DNA from: Mycobacterium gordonae
Lineage (GTDB): Bacteria > Actinomycetota > Actinomycetes > Mycobacteriales > Mycobacteriaceae
NCBI RefSeq assembly: GCF_002101675.1
Contig: NZ_LQOY01000207.1
Location: 62,001 to 126,000, forward strand
DNA: 64,000 nt
Direction: 5' to 3'
Shown here: positions 25,920-45,819 of the stretch, piece by piece
Layout: each line of letters begins with the position of its first letter
How positions within the stretch are numbered: position 1 is the first letter of the stretch
Notes under the pieces: generated by a model
The model's database searches: none
The model's input: the letters and a program-made list of their open reading frames with translations, nothing else
What the model was told of the DNA's origin: nothing
Program-made: the position numbers and the translations under genes

Positions 25920-27077
25920 ATGAAGCTGGCACTCACCCCCGAAGAAGCCGCGTTCCGCGACGAACTGCGAACGTTCTTCACCACCCAGATTCCGGCCGAT
26001 ATCCGGGACCGAGTTCGCGAGGGCGGCCATCTGACCCGCGATGAGATCGTCGCCAACCACAAGCTGCTGCACGAGCGCGGGCTCGCGGTGCCGAACTGGC
26101 CCGCCGAGTGGGGCGGCAAAGACTGGACACCCACCCAGTTCCAGATCTGGACCGACGAGATGCAGCTGGCCAGCGTCCCGGAACCGTTGAACTTCAACAC
26201 CAAGATGGTGGGCCCGGTGATCGCCGAGTTCGGCTCGCAGGAGGTCAAGGAACGGTTTCTCCCCCCGACGGCCAGCCTGGACATCTGGTGGTGCCAGGGT
26301 TTCTCCGAACCCGAGGCCGGATCCGACCTGGCCTCGCTGCGCACCACCGCGGTCCGCGACGGTGACAGCTACGTCGTCAACGGACAGAAGACCTGGACGA
26401 CGCTCGGCCAGTACGCGGACTGGATCTTCTGCCTGGTCCGCACCGACCCGCAGGCACCCAAACGGCAGGCCGGTATCTCGTTCTTGCTCATGTCGATGGA
26501 CACCCCGGGCATCACCCTGCGGCCGATCAAGCTGATCGACGGCGGCGTCGAGGTCAACGAGGTGTTCTTCTCCGACGCCCGGGTACCGGCGAATCAGCTT
26601 GTCGGAGAAGAGAATCAGGGGTGGACCTACGCGAAGTTCCTGCTGGGCAACGAACGAACCGGGATCGCCCAGGTGGGCCGCACCAAAGTGCGGCTGGCCG
26701 AGGTGAAGCGGCGCGCCGCGGAGAACGGCCTACTCGAGGACCCGCTGTTCGCTGCGCGGCTGGCCGAGGCCGAAAACGAGGTGCTGGCACTGGAACTCAC
26801 CCAGGCCCGGGTGGTGTCGAGTTCGTCCGGCGGCAAACCCAATCCGGCCTCGTCGGTGCTCAAGCTGCGCGGTAGCCAGCTGCAGCAGATCGCCACCGAA
26901 CTGATGGTCGAGGTGGCCGGTCCGGACGCGCTGCCGGTGGGCGGTGACGGCATCGCCTCTCCGGACTGGGCGCAAGCCAGTGCCCCGACGTACCTCAACT
27001 ACCGTAAGACCTCGATCTACGGCGGTAGCAACGAAGTTCAGCGCAACATCATCTCCTCGACCATTCTCGGATTGTGA
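25920..27077 (+). CDS. Acyl-CoA dehydrogenase, first of a pair
   Basis: A 385-residue flavoprotein of the acyl-CoA dehydrogenase family. FAD/substrate motifs GFSEPEAGSDL and NGQKTWTT are present, and the C-terminus has IYGGSNEVQRNII. The Gly-Gly before SNE stands where many family members carry the catalytic Glu of the IYEGT motif. With the next gene it resembles actinobacterial pairs that form alpha2beta2 dehydrogenases with shared active sites (as FadE28-FadE29). The ATG at 25920 has a perfect AGGAGG. The substrate is unknown, possibly a branched or steroid-derived acyl-CoA. Confidence 0.85.
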   Translation: MKLALTPEEAAFRDELRTFFTTQIPADIRDRVREGGHLTRDEIVANHKLLHERGLAVPNWPAEWGGKDWTPTQFQIWTDEMQLASVPEPLNFNTKMVGPVIAEFGSQEVKERFLPPTASLDIWWCQGFSEPEAGSDLASLRTTAVRDGDSYVVNGQKTWTTLGQYADWIFCLVRTDPQAPKRQAGISFLLMSMDTPGITLRPIKLIDGGVEVNEVFFSDARVPANQLVGEENQGWTYAKFLLGNERTGIAQVGRTKVRLAEVKRRAAENGLLEDPLFAARLAEAENEVLALELTQARVVSSSSGGKPNPASSVLKLRGSQLQQIATELMVEVAGPDALPVGGDGIASPDWAQASAPTYLNYRKTSIYGGSNEVQRNIISSTILGL

Positions 27078-27084
27078 GGCAGTC

Positions 27085-28197
27085 ATGGACTTTCAGTTGA
27101 GCGAAGAGCAGGGCCTACTCCGCGACACCACCCGGGAACTGCTGTCACGTACCTACGACGCCGAAAGCCGCAACAAGGTGCTCGAGTCCGAGCTGGGCTG
27201 GAGCCGCGAGGTGTGGAACCAGCTCGCCGAAGTTGGAATCCTGGGTCTCGGTTTCGACCCGGAGGAGGCCGGGCAGCTGGAAATCATGGCCGTCCTCATC
27301 GAGGTCGGACGCCGGCTGGCACCCGAACCGATCGTGCACGGCGCGCTGGCACCCGGGTCGCTGATCGCCGAACTGGGCAACGACGCGCAGAAAGAGTTGT
27401 TGGACGAGGTTGCCGGGGGCCAGCGACTGCTGGCCTTCGCCCACCTGGAACCGGGTCAGCGCGGCGGTTCGACACAGCCCGCTACTCGCGCTGTGCGGCA
27501 AGGTGATTCGTGGATCGTCAACGGACGCAAGAATCCGGTGCTGGCCGGGGACAGCGCCGACACGCTGGTGGTCAGCGCGGCGTTGCCGGAGGGCGGGACG
27601 GGGTTGTTCCTGGTCGACGCCGAGACGGTCAGCCGCACCCCGTACTCGACCTTCGACGGTCAGCGCGGCGCCCAGATCGACTTCGACGAAGCGGCCGCCG
27701 AACCGCTGGGGGGTGACGATGCGGCCGACGCCTCGGATGCCATCGCTCGCGCGATCATCCGGATCCAGTCGGCGCTGTGTGCCGAGGCGCTCGGGGCGAT
27801 GGAGGAAGCGCTGCGCCTGACCACCGATTACCTCAAGACCCGCAAGCAGTTCGGCGTCACCCTGAACAAGTTTCAGACGCTCACGCAGCGGGCGGCGGAC
27901 ATGTATGTGTCACTGGAGCTCGCGCGCAGCATGAACCTGTATGCGGCGATGTCGATCGCCGACGGCAATTACGACCCGGTGATCGCCGCGCGTGCCAAGC
28001 TGCAGATCGCCCGCTCGGGCCGGCACATCGGACAAGAGGCGATCCAGCTGCACGGCGGCATCGGCATGACCGCCGAATACCCGGTGGGCCACTACACGGC
28101 CCGGCTGACCGCGATCGATCACACGCTGGGCTCGGCTCGAGATCAGCTGCGGGTGCTCATCGACCACATCGGTGAATACGACTTGGCCAAGATCTGA
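27085..28197 (+). CDS. Acyl-CoA dehydrogenase, second of a pair
   Basis: A 370-residue acyl-CoA dehydrogenase family protein that starts 7 nt after its partner. It begins MDFQLSEEQGLLRDTTREL and ends with QLHGGIGMTAEYPVGHY, a typical family end. The central FAD loop is degenerate (FAHLEPGQRGG in place of the TEPxAGSD motif), which fits the partner subunit of a heterotetramer. It probably acts only together with the upstream gene. Confidence 0.85.
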   Translation: MDFQLSEEQGLLRDTTRELLSRTYDAESRNKVLESELGWSREVWNQLAEVGILGLGFDPEEAGQLEIMAVLIEVGRRLAPEPIVHGALAPGSLIAELGNDAQKELLDEVAGGQRLLAFAHLEPGQRGGSTQPATRAVRQGDSWIVNGRKNPVLAGDSADTLVVSAALPEGGTGLFLVDAETVSRTPYSTFDGQRGAQIDFDEAAAEPLGGDDAADASDAIARAIIRIQSALCAEALGAMEEALRLTTDYLKTRKQFGVTLNKFQTLTQRAADMYVSLELARSMNLYAAMSIADGNYDPVIAARAKLQIARSGRHIGQEAIQLHGGIGMTAEYPVGHYTARLTAIDHTLGSARDQLRVLIDHIGEYDLAKI

Positions 28198-28213
28198 GCC
28201 AAGCTTCGACACC

Positions 28214-28632
28214 ATGGCCGAACTGTCGGACCGAGTCGCCGGGTTCCTGTCAGCGGGCACCCGCACCGGGATGCTCGGGTTCGCCGCCTCCGACGGACGG
28301 CCCTTGGTGGCGCCGGTCTGGTTCGTCGTCGACGGTGGTGAGCTGGTGTTCACCACTCACCGCGAAACGCCGAAAGGCCGTGCTCTGCAACGGGATCGGC
28401 GAACCGTGATCTGCGTGGACGACCCCCATCCGCCATACTCGTTCGTGCAGGTGCAGGGCGTGGCGACGGTCAGCGAGGATCCCGTGGAGTTGCTCGACAT
28501 CGCCACCCGCGCCGGCGCCCGCTACATGGGCGCCGAGCGCGCCGAGGAATACGGCCGCCGCAATGCGGTTCCCGGCGAACTGGTGGTGCGGGTGCGCCCG
28601 ACCAAGGTCATCGCCGGTTTCGACATCAGCAA

Positions 28633-28636
<4 letters not shown>
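28214..28636 (+). CDS. Split-barrel flavin/F420-dependent oxidoreductase family protein
   Basis: A 140-residue protein with the pyridoxamine-phosphate-oxidase-like split barrel (TGMLGFAASDGRPLVAPVWFVVD, then FTTHRETPKGRAL and PYSFVQVQG). The sequence type fits the actinobacterial FDOR family, which uses F420, FMN or heme products; the cofactor cannot be told. The ATG at 28214 gives the usual start MAELSDRVAGFL. Its stop overlaps the stop of the pks gene on the other strand. Confidence 0.75.
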
Positions 28637-39672
<11,036 letters not shown>

Positions 39673-39871
39673 GCACTGTCCTCTCGCTGACTTGGCCGGC
39701 GGAGACTGGTTCCCCCTGTGCTCACCGTGTGCCAGGGCCCGGTCGAGCAGCAGACAGATCTCCCCCAGCACAATTATTACAAGCACGAATGCGCCGCGCG
39801 CCGACATCGGAAAATTACCAGGTAGTGCGGCCGGCCTAGAGCGCGGCGCCGCTCCTTTACCATAGCCGCTG

Positions 39872-39902
39872 GCGCAATGCGAGCCGCCGCTCGCATTAGC
39901 GC
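39872..39902. promoter_or_regulatory. Perfect inverted repeat between pks and papA3
   Basis: AATGCGAGC (39876-39884) and GCTCGCATT (39889-39897) form a perfect 9-bp inverted repeat with a CGCC spacer; GCGC on both outer sides extends it with one unpaired base. It lies 200 bp before pks and 100 bp before papA3 in a 329-bp divergent region that has no other gene. It is a candidate repressor or activator site for both transcription units. Confidence 0.5.
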
Positions 39903-40001
39903 GTGGCCGCTAGAGTGATTGCCGAAGCGGTTATCGTGATATCGGCGCCGACTCACAGCCAGGGAAAGCCAGCGAAAGGTGGCGCGACCGGGAGGAAAGA
40001 T

Positions 40002-41423
40002 TTGCAAATAGGGAAAATAACGATCGGTTCACTCGAGGATTGGACGGTGCGCCCCGGCACCCTCATTTCCTGGCACCCTACGCCGGCCGCACGGGAAAAG
40101 GCGCAACAGGCGCCCGTCAGTTCTGTTCCGGTTAGTTACATGCAGGGCCAGCATCTTCGGAATTATCACCAGAGAAAAGGTTCCGGCCTCGACTTTTCCC
40201 GGCTGCTGATCGCAACTTGTGAGGTACCGGGGCACTGCGATACGGCGATCATGAATCAGGCGCTCAACACATACCTGCGCCGCCACGACACATACCGCAG
40301 CTGGTTCGAGTTCACCGACAGCGGCGACATCGTCAGGCATACGATGACAGATCCCGCCGATATCGAGTTCGCCCCCGTCGACCACGGCCAGGTGAGCGTC
40401 GAACAAATTCACGACCATGTCGTGGCGACACCCGATCCACTGCAGTGGGGCTGCTTCTCGTTCGGGATCGTGCAGAGCGAAGACCACTTCACCTTCTACG
40501 CGAGCATCGACCACGTGCACGGAGACGCGACGTTGATCGGCATCACGATGCTGGAATCCAACGCCGTGTATGCCTCGATGGTGGGCGGCGACGGGTCCCT
40601 GGCGCTGCCTGACAGCGGCAGCTACGACGACTACTGCGTCCGGGAGCGCGAGCGCACGTCGGAGTTGAACCTGGATTCGCCACAGGTCCGCAAATGGATC
40701 GACTTCGCCGAGAATAACAATGGCAGCCTTCCCGAATTTCCGCTGCCGCTGGGCAACCCATTGGAGCTGACCAACAGCGACATGGTGACCGAAATCCTGA
40801 TGGACGCCGCACAGACGGCCAGATTCGATTCGGCCTGCACAGCAGCCGGCGCGCGGTTCGTCGGCGGCCTGTTCGCCTGCATGGCCTTGGTCGACCACGA
40901 GTTCACCGGGGCGGCCACCTATTACGCACTCACTCCCCGAGACGCCCGCCGCAGCGACGAGAATTTCATGACTCAGGGCTGGTTCACCGGCCTGGTGCCA
41001 ATCACCATTCCCATCGCTGCCGCGTCTTTCGGTGAAGCCGCCTGGGCGGCGCAGGAATCATTCGATTCGAGCCTCGATATGGCCAAGGTGCCGTATTACC
41101 GGGTGCTGGAATTGGCGCCCTGGCTCGATTGGCCCCGGCCTAACTTTCCGGTTTCGAACTTTCTGCACGGCGGCGCCGCTCCACTGAATAGCGTCCTCGC
41201 CGCCGCCGAAATGAGCGCCGCCAACAGCATCGGAATATATTCCGACCGCAGGTATTCCTATCAATTGACCATCTACATATTCAGGTACGAGCAGGGCACC
41301 GCCATGGCGGTCATGTTCCCGGACAATCCGATCGCCCAAAAATCGGTGGCCCGATATGTCGAGGCAATGAAATCCGTGTGCACGCGGGTCGCCGATAGCG
41401 GCCATTGGGGACGCGTCACGTAG
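40002..41423 (+). CDS. papA3: Polyketide-associated acyltransferase PapA3
   Basis: A 473-residue acyltransferase closely resembling M. tuberculosis PapA3 over its whole length (for example PVSYMQGQH, DPLQWGCF, GARFVGG, MTQGWFTGL). The HxxxD active site is in DHVHGDA. It moves acyl chains from the synthase onto trehalose. The start is TTG at 40002, preceded after 6 nt by GGGAGG, which gives the family length; an upstream in-frame GTG at 39903 would fall in the regulatory region. In TPP loci it makes the diacyltrehalose precursor. Confidence 0.92.
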   Translation: MQIGKITIGSLEDWTVRPGTLISWHPTPAAREKAQQAPVSSVPVSYMQGQHLRNYHQRKGSGLDFSRLLIATCEVPGHCDTAIMNQALNTYLRRHDTYRSWFEFTDSGDIVRHTMTDPADIEFAPVDHGQVSVEQIHDHVVATPDPLQWGCFSFGIVQSEDHFTFYASIDHVHGDATLIGITMLESNAVYASMVGGDGSLALPDSGSYDDYCVRERERTSELNLDSPQVRKWIDFAENNNGSLPEFPLPLGNPLELTNSDMVTEILMDAAQTARFDSACTAAGARFVGGLFACMALVDHEFTGAATYYALTPRDARRSDENFMTQGWFTGLVPITIPIAAASFGEAAWAAQESFDSSLDMAKVPYYRVLELAPWLDWPRPNFPVSNFLHGGAAPLNSVLAAAEMSAANSIGIYSDRRYSYQLTIYIFRYEQGTAMAVMFPDNPIAQKSVARYVEAMKSVCTRVADSGHWGRVT

Positions 41424-41448
41424 TCTGGGAGCACTTGGGAGTTTTCCG

Positions 41449-41577
41449 ATGACCGCTGTTTTTAGTGAAATGCCCGAAGTCGCGGCGGGGGCGACACATA
41501 ATCGAGCAGAGCGACCGGCGGTGAGCATCGGAGGCGGACCGCGAGAACCTGAGGTGGGGGCAATTTGCGACGGCTAG
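41449..41577 (+). CDS. Possible small frame overlapping the mmpL10 start
   Basis: A 42-codon frame from ATG 41449 to TAG 41575-41577, starting MTAVFSEMPEV, with GGGAG 7-11 nt upstream. It fills the gap between papA3 and mmpL10 and overlaps the TTG start of mmpL10 by 13 nt, so it could couple translation. No family is recognised and it may be chance. Confidence 0.25.
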   Translation: MTAVFSEMPEVAAGATHNRAERPAVSIGGGPREPEVGAICDG

Positions 41578-44576
41578 CCGATTTTGTGGTGCGGTGGCCC
41601 TGGGCCGTAATTGGGCTCTGGGTCGCGATTGCGGTTGCCCTGCCGCTGACATTGCCGTCCCTGAACGAGATGGCCCAGAAGCACCCGCTGGCCATCCTGC
41701 CCGACGACGCGCCATCTGCGGTCACCGCGCGCAAGATGACCGAGGCGTTCCACGAGTCGGGCAGCGAGGATCTGCTGCTGGTTGTGCTGACCAACGAGAA
41801 GGGCCTGGGTCCCGCCGACGAAGCCGCCTACCGCAAACTGGTCGGCGCGCTGCGCGCGGACAGCCGCAACGTCGTCATGCTGCAGGATTTCGTCAGCACA
41901 CCGCCGCTGCGGTCCGTCCTGACCAGCAAGGACCGCAAATCGTGGGTGCTACCGGTCGGCCTTGCCGGCGAGTTGGGCACCCCGCGGTCCTACGCGGCTT
42001 TCAACCAGGTCACCGGCGTGGTCAAACAGAGCCTCGCCGGCAGCCCCTTGACGGCGAACCTGACCGGACCGGCCGCCACCGTCGCCGATCTGACCGTGGC
42101 GGGAGAAAGAGATCGACTCCCGATCGAGGTGGCGATCGCCGTCCTGGTGCTCGTGGTGCTGCTGGTGGTCTACCGAAACCCGGTCACCATGCTGCTACCG
42201 CTGCTGGCGATCGGGATATCCATGGTGATCGCCCAAGCCGTGGTCGCCGGATTCTCCCAAGCCAGCGGCCTTGGCGTGTCCAACCAGTCCATCGTGTTCC
42301 TGAGCGCGATGATCGCCGGCGCCGGAACCGATTACGCGGTGTTCCTGATCAGCCGGTATCACGACTACCTGCGGCGCGGATCGGATTCCGACCCGGATCA
42401 CGACCCGGATTACGACCAAGCCGTACGGCGGGCCCTGATGTCCATCGGCAAGGTGATCGCCGCGTCCGCCGCCACGGTCGGACTTACCTTTCTCGGCATC
42501 AGTTTCGCCCGGATGGGGGTGTTCTCCACGGTAGGAGTGTCCTCGGCGATCGGCGTCGGCGTGGCGTTCCTGGCGGCGGTCACGCTGCTGCCGGCGATCC
42601 TGGTGGTGGCCGGGCCGCGCGGCTGGGTCAAACCCCGTCGCGAACTGACCGCTAACTTCTGGCGGCGCTCCGGGATCCGCATCGTGCGGCGGCCGAAGAC
42701 TCACCTGGTGGCCAGCCTGCTGGTGTTGATCATCCTGGCGAGCTGCGCTGGCCTGGTGCGCTACAACTACGACGACCGCAAGGCCGTGCAGGCATCCGCT
42801 CCCAGCTCCCGCGGCTATGCCGCGCTGGACCGGCATTTCCCGGTCAACCAGTCCATTCCCGAATACATCCTCGTCCAGTCGCCGCATGACCTGCGCACCC
42901 CGCGGGCCCTTGCCGACTTGGAACAGATGGCCGACCGTGTCAGCCAGCTGCCGAATATCGCCGCGGTCAGCGGCATCACGCGGCCCACCGGGGTGGTCCC
43001 CGAGGAGTTCCGGGCCACCTATCAGGCGGGCGCCGTCGGCGCGCGGCTGGGCGAAGGGTCCACGGTCATCCGCGACCACAACGATGACCTGAACCGGCTG
43101 GTCAAAGGCGCCGACACGCTGGCCGACAATCTCGGGGACGTGCGCGGCCAGGTCAACCAGATGGTTTCGGGCATGCAGGGTCTGCTCGACTCGTTTTCGT
43201 CCATGCGGAGCCAGTACGGCGGTGACAAGCTGGTCAAGGAGGTCGCGACGGCAGCCAAGCTGGTCAACAGCATCAACGCGCTCGGCAACTCCATGGGCTT
43301 GAGCTTCACCGCCGTCAAGGACATGTTCGCCTGGGTGGGCCCGGTGCTGATCGCACTGCAGGGCAACCCGGTCTGCGACCTCGACACCTCGTGCAGCGCC
43401 ACCCGTGCGCAGTTCGAACGGGTGGTCGCCGCGCGCAACGACGGGAGCCTCGACGAGATCAACGATCTTGCTCGCCAACTGGAGACCTTTCAGGATCGGC
43501 AAACCCTGAACGCGACGGTGGACCGCCTGCGCAACGCCCTGAACGGCCTCACCAAGGCGATGCATGCCATGGGCCTCGACCAGCCCGGTGGCCTGCAGAC
43601 CGGCTTGAACAACCTCCAGCACGGCGCCGACCGCGCCGCGGGCGGCAGCCGGCAAGTGGCCGACGGGGTGGAACAGCTCGTCGGCCAGGTCAAGGACATG
43701 GGCGCCGGCCTGGCCGAGGCGGCGGCGTTCCTGTTGTCGCTGAAAGACGACGCGGCGGAACCGTCGATGGCGGGCTTCAATATTCCGGCTCAGTTGCTGC
43801 GCATGGATGAATTCAAGAAGGCGGCCCGGATTTTCATTTCACCGGACGGGCACTCGGTGCGCTACCTGGTTCAAACCAAACTCAACCCATTCAGCGCGGA
43901 AGCGATGGATCAGGTCAATGCCATCACCAACGCCGCCCGGAGCGCTCAACCGAACACCGCGCTGTCGGACGCGTCAATTTCGATGGCGGGATACCCGGTC
44001 ACACTGCGCGACACCCGCGATTATTACCAGCACGACATTCGGTTCATCATCTTCGTCACCCTGGTGGTTGTATTACTGACCTTGATGGCGCTCTTGCGTG
44101 CGGTTGTCGCGCCGCTGTATTTGGTTGGATCCGTGGTCATTTCGTTCTTGTCCGCGGTCGGGATCGGCGTCCTGGTGTTTCAATTCCTGCTCGGCCAGCA
44201 ATTGCACTGGTCCGTGCCGCCGTTGGCCTTCGTCGTGTTGGTCGCGGTGGGTGCCGACTACAACATGCTTTTCATCTCGCGAATGCGCGACGAATCACCG
44301 CACAGCGTGCGTTATGGCGTGATTCGCGCGCTGAGTTCGACCGGCGGCGTGATCACCGCGGCGGGCTTGATCTTCGCCGCCTCGGTGGGTGGCCTGCTGT
44401 TCTCGAGCATCGGCACGGTGGTCCAGGGCGGTTTCGTGATCGGCGTCGGCATCTTGCTGGACACTTTCCTGGTACGGACCATCACGGTGCCGGCTGTGGC
44501 AACCCTGGTCGGACGGGCGAGTTGGTGGCCTGCGCGGCTGAGCCCCCGGCGCTCGCTGTCCGGAGGCGCCGCGTGA
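41565..44576 (+). CDS. mmpL10: Lipid transporter MmpL10
   Basis: A 1003-residue RND-family inner-membrane protein. It has the first transmembrane helix at residues 12-30, a periplasmic loop, helices 2-6 with the AGTDYAVFLISRYHDYL proton-relay motif, a second periplasmic loop with a long helical region, and helices 7-12 with VGADYNMLFISRMRDE. It closely resembles M. tuberculosis MmpL10, which exports diacyltrehaloses. In TPP producers it takes the precursor across the membrane. The start is TTG at 41565, with GAGGTGGGG upstream. A long antisense frame is only a shadow. Confidence 0.92.
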   Translation: MRRLADFVVRWPWAVIGLWVAIAVALPLTLPSLNEMAQKHPLAILPDDAPSAVTARKMTEAFHESGSEDLLLVVLTNEKGLGPADEAAYRKLVGALRADSRNVVMLQDFVSTPPLRSVLTSKDRKSWVLPVGLAGELGTPRSYAAFNQVTGVVKQSLAGSPLTANLTGPAATVADLTVAGERDRLPIEVAIAVLVLVVLLVVYRNPVTMLLPLLAIGISMVIAQAVVAGFSQASGLGVSNQSIVFLSAMIAGAGTDYAVFLISRYHDYLRRGSDSDPDHDPDYDQAVRRALMSIGKVIAASAATVGLTFLGISFARMGVFSTVGVSSAIGVGVAFLAAVTLLPAILVVAGPRGWVKPRRELTANFWRRSGIRIVRRPKTHLVASLLVLIILASCAGLVRYNYDDRKAVQASAPSSRGYAALDRHFPVNQSIPEYILVQSPHDLRTPRALADLEQMADRVSQLPNIAAVSGITRPTGVVPEEFRATYQAGAVGARLGEGSTVIRDHNDDLNRLVKGADTLADNLGDVRGQVNQMVSGMQGLLDSFSSMRSQYGGDKLVKEVATAAKLVNSINALGNSMGLSFTAVKDMFAWVGPVLIALQGNPVCDLDTSCSATRAQFERVVAARNDGSLDEINDLARQLETFQDRQTLNATVDRLRNALNGLTKAMHAMGLDQPGGLQTGLNNLQHGADRAAGGSRQVADGVEQLVGQVKDMGAGLAEAAAFLLSLKDDAAEPSMAGFNIPAQLLRMDEFKKAARIFISPDGHSVRYLVQTKLNPFSAEAMDQVNAITNAARSAQPNTALSDASISMAGYPVTLRDTRDYYQHDIRFIIFVTLVVVLLTLMALLRAVVAPLYLVGSVVISFLSAVGIGVLVFQFLLGQQLHWSVPPLAFVVLVAVGADYNMLFISRMRDESPHSVRYGVIRALSSTGGVITAAGLIFAASVGGLLFSSIGTVVQGGFVIGVGILLDTFLVRTITVPAVATLVGRASWWPARLSPRRSLSGGAA

Positions 44577-44659
44577 CAAGGCAATTAGCGGGACCACGCG
44601 AGGTGTGCGAGACTCGCGGAACCAAGCCGATCAGGCCCTCGATCAGGCGAGGAGTGGGG

Positions 44660-45769
44660 ATGAAGAAGCTACTCGCGGGAATTTTCGCGCTGGGGATCCT
44701 GGGAATGCAGGTGACGACAGGATGTTTCGGGGGTCCGGCGGCCACCGCAGACGAAACCCCGGCCGACCCCCCGCCCAGCCCTGGGACGGCGTACGCGCTG
44801 GGCGGCGCGCACGTACTGGGTATCCCCTATGACGAGTACATCCGCCGCGAGGGCGCCGAATGGTTCCCCGGATTGCGGCGACAGATCGTCGACTACCCCG
44901 CCGGCCAGGTGCAGGGCCACGTGCTGGGACGACTGTTTCCGGGCATCGGCCGGCTCGACGAGATGTTCCCCGGCCTGGGCGTGGACGGACCCAGCGTCGG
45001 CGAATCGGTCGACGTCGGCGCGGACAACCTCGATGCGGCCATCCGCCGGGGTGGTCCTGGCACCACGATCGGTCTGTCCGAGGGTGCGCTGGTGCTGAAT
45101 GCTCTGCAGGCCCGGCTGGCCAATGACCCGACCGCTCCACCGCCAGATCAACTGACCTTCGCCACATTCGGCGACCCCGTCGCGCGTCATGCCTTCGGCC
45201 AGAGCTTTCTGACCGCCATGTTCCCGGCGGGCAGCGTCGTGCCCGCGCTCGACTACACGGTCCCGCCTCCCGTCGAGAGCCAGTACGACACCAAGATGTT
45301 CATCTCCGCCTATGACTCGATCGCGGACTTCCCCGACCGTCCGGACAACTGGATGTCACTGGCCAACACGCTGGTCGGGCTGATGACAGGCCATACCGCG
45401 GTGGCGTTCACCAACCCGAGAATGGTCCCGCCGCAGAACATCCGGACGACGGTCAACTCACGGGGCGCGACGACCACCACGTATCTGATTCCCGAGCGGC
45501 ACCTTCCGCTGGTATTGCCGTTCCAGTACGCCGGCGTTCCCGAGCAGACGCTCAACGAGCTCGACGCGGTGTTGCTGCCGATGGTCAACGCCGGGTACTC
45601 GCGCAATGACGATCCGCTGACCGCTCCGGTGCAGGTGGACCCGGTCAACGGATACGACCCGGCCGCCGTCACCGCGCCGGCCACCCAGGCCACCTTCGGC
45701 GGCGGCGCCGACCCCCTGTCGCAGATCTTGTCGGGGGCGATGTCGGTACTGAACCGGGGTGCCCGCTAG
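44660..45769 (+). CDS. Secreted PE-PPE-domain acyltransferase/hydrolase (Chp2/TPP 'PE' type)
   Basis: A 369-residue exported protein with a signal peptide (residues 1-22, ending near TTGC, a weak lipobox) and the PE-PPE alpha/beta-hydrolase domain without a PE or PPE domain. The nucleophile is Ser in GLSEG. Relatives are Chp1 and Chp2 of M. tuberculosis, which transfer acyl chains between acylated trehaloses, and the PE protein of TPP loci, which converts diacyltrehalose to trehalose polyphleate outside the membrane. The latter role is inferred from the neighbouring pks, papA3 and mmpL10. The ATG at 44660 has GAGGAG upstream. Confidence 0.85.
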   Translation: MKKLLAGIFALGILGMQVTTGCFGGPAATADETPADPPPSPGTAYALGGAHVLGIPYDEYIRREGAEWFPGLRRQIVDYPAGQVQGHVLGRLFPGIGRLDEMFPGLGVDGPSVGESVDVGADNLDAAIRRGGPGTTIGLSEGALVLNALQARLANDPTAPPPDQLTFATFGDPVARHAFGQSFLTAMFPAGSVVPALDYTVPPPVESQYDTKMFISAYDSIADFPDRPDNWMSLANTLVGLMTGHTAVAFTNPRMVPPQNIRTTVNSRGATTTTYLIPERHLPLVLPFQYAGVPEQTLNELDAVLLPMVNAGYSRNDDPLTAPVQVDPVNGYDPAAVTAPATQATFGGGADPLSQILSGAMSVLNRGAR

Positions 45770-45819
45770 CAGACGCGTACGGCAATATGGCTCCCGTCAA
45801 ACCGGCGCAAAGGAGCCCG

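Noticed and set aside
39673..39807. Longer start of the pks gene at 39807
   Set aside because: The added 45 residues resemble no synthase N-terminus, and GAGAGG stands correctly before the ATG at 39672.
44522..44659. Longer start of the PE-PPE-domain gene at 44522
   Set aside because: It would overlap mmpL10 and hide the signal peptide; the ATG at 44660 has a good GAGGAG site.
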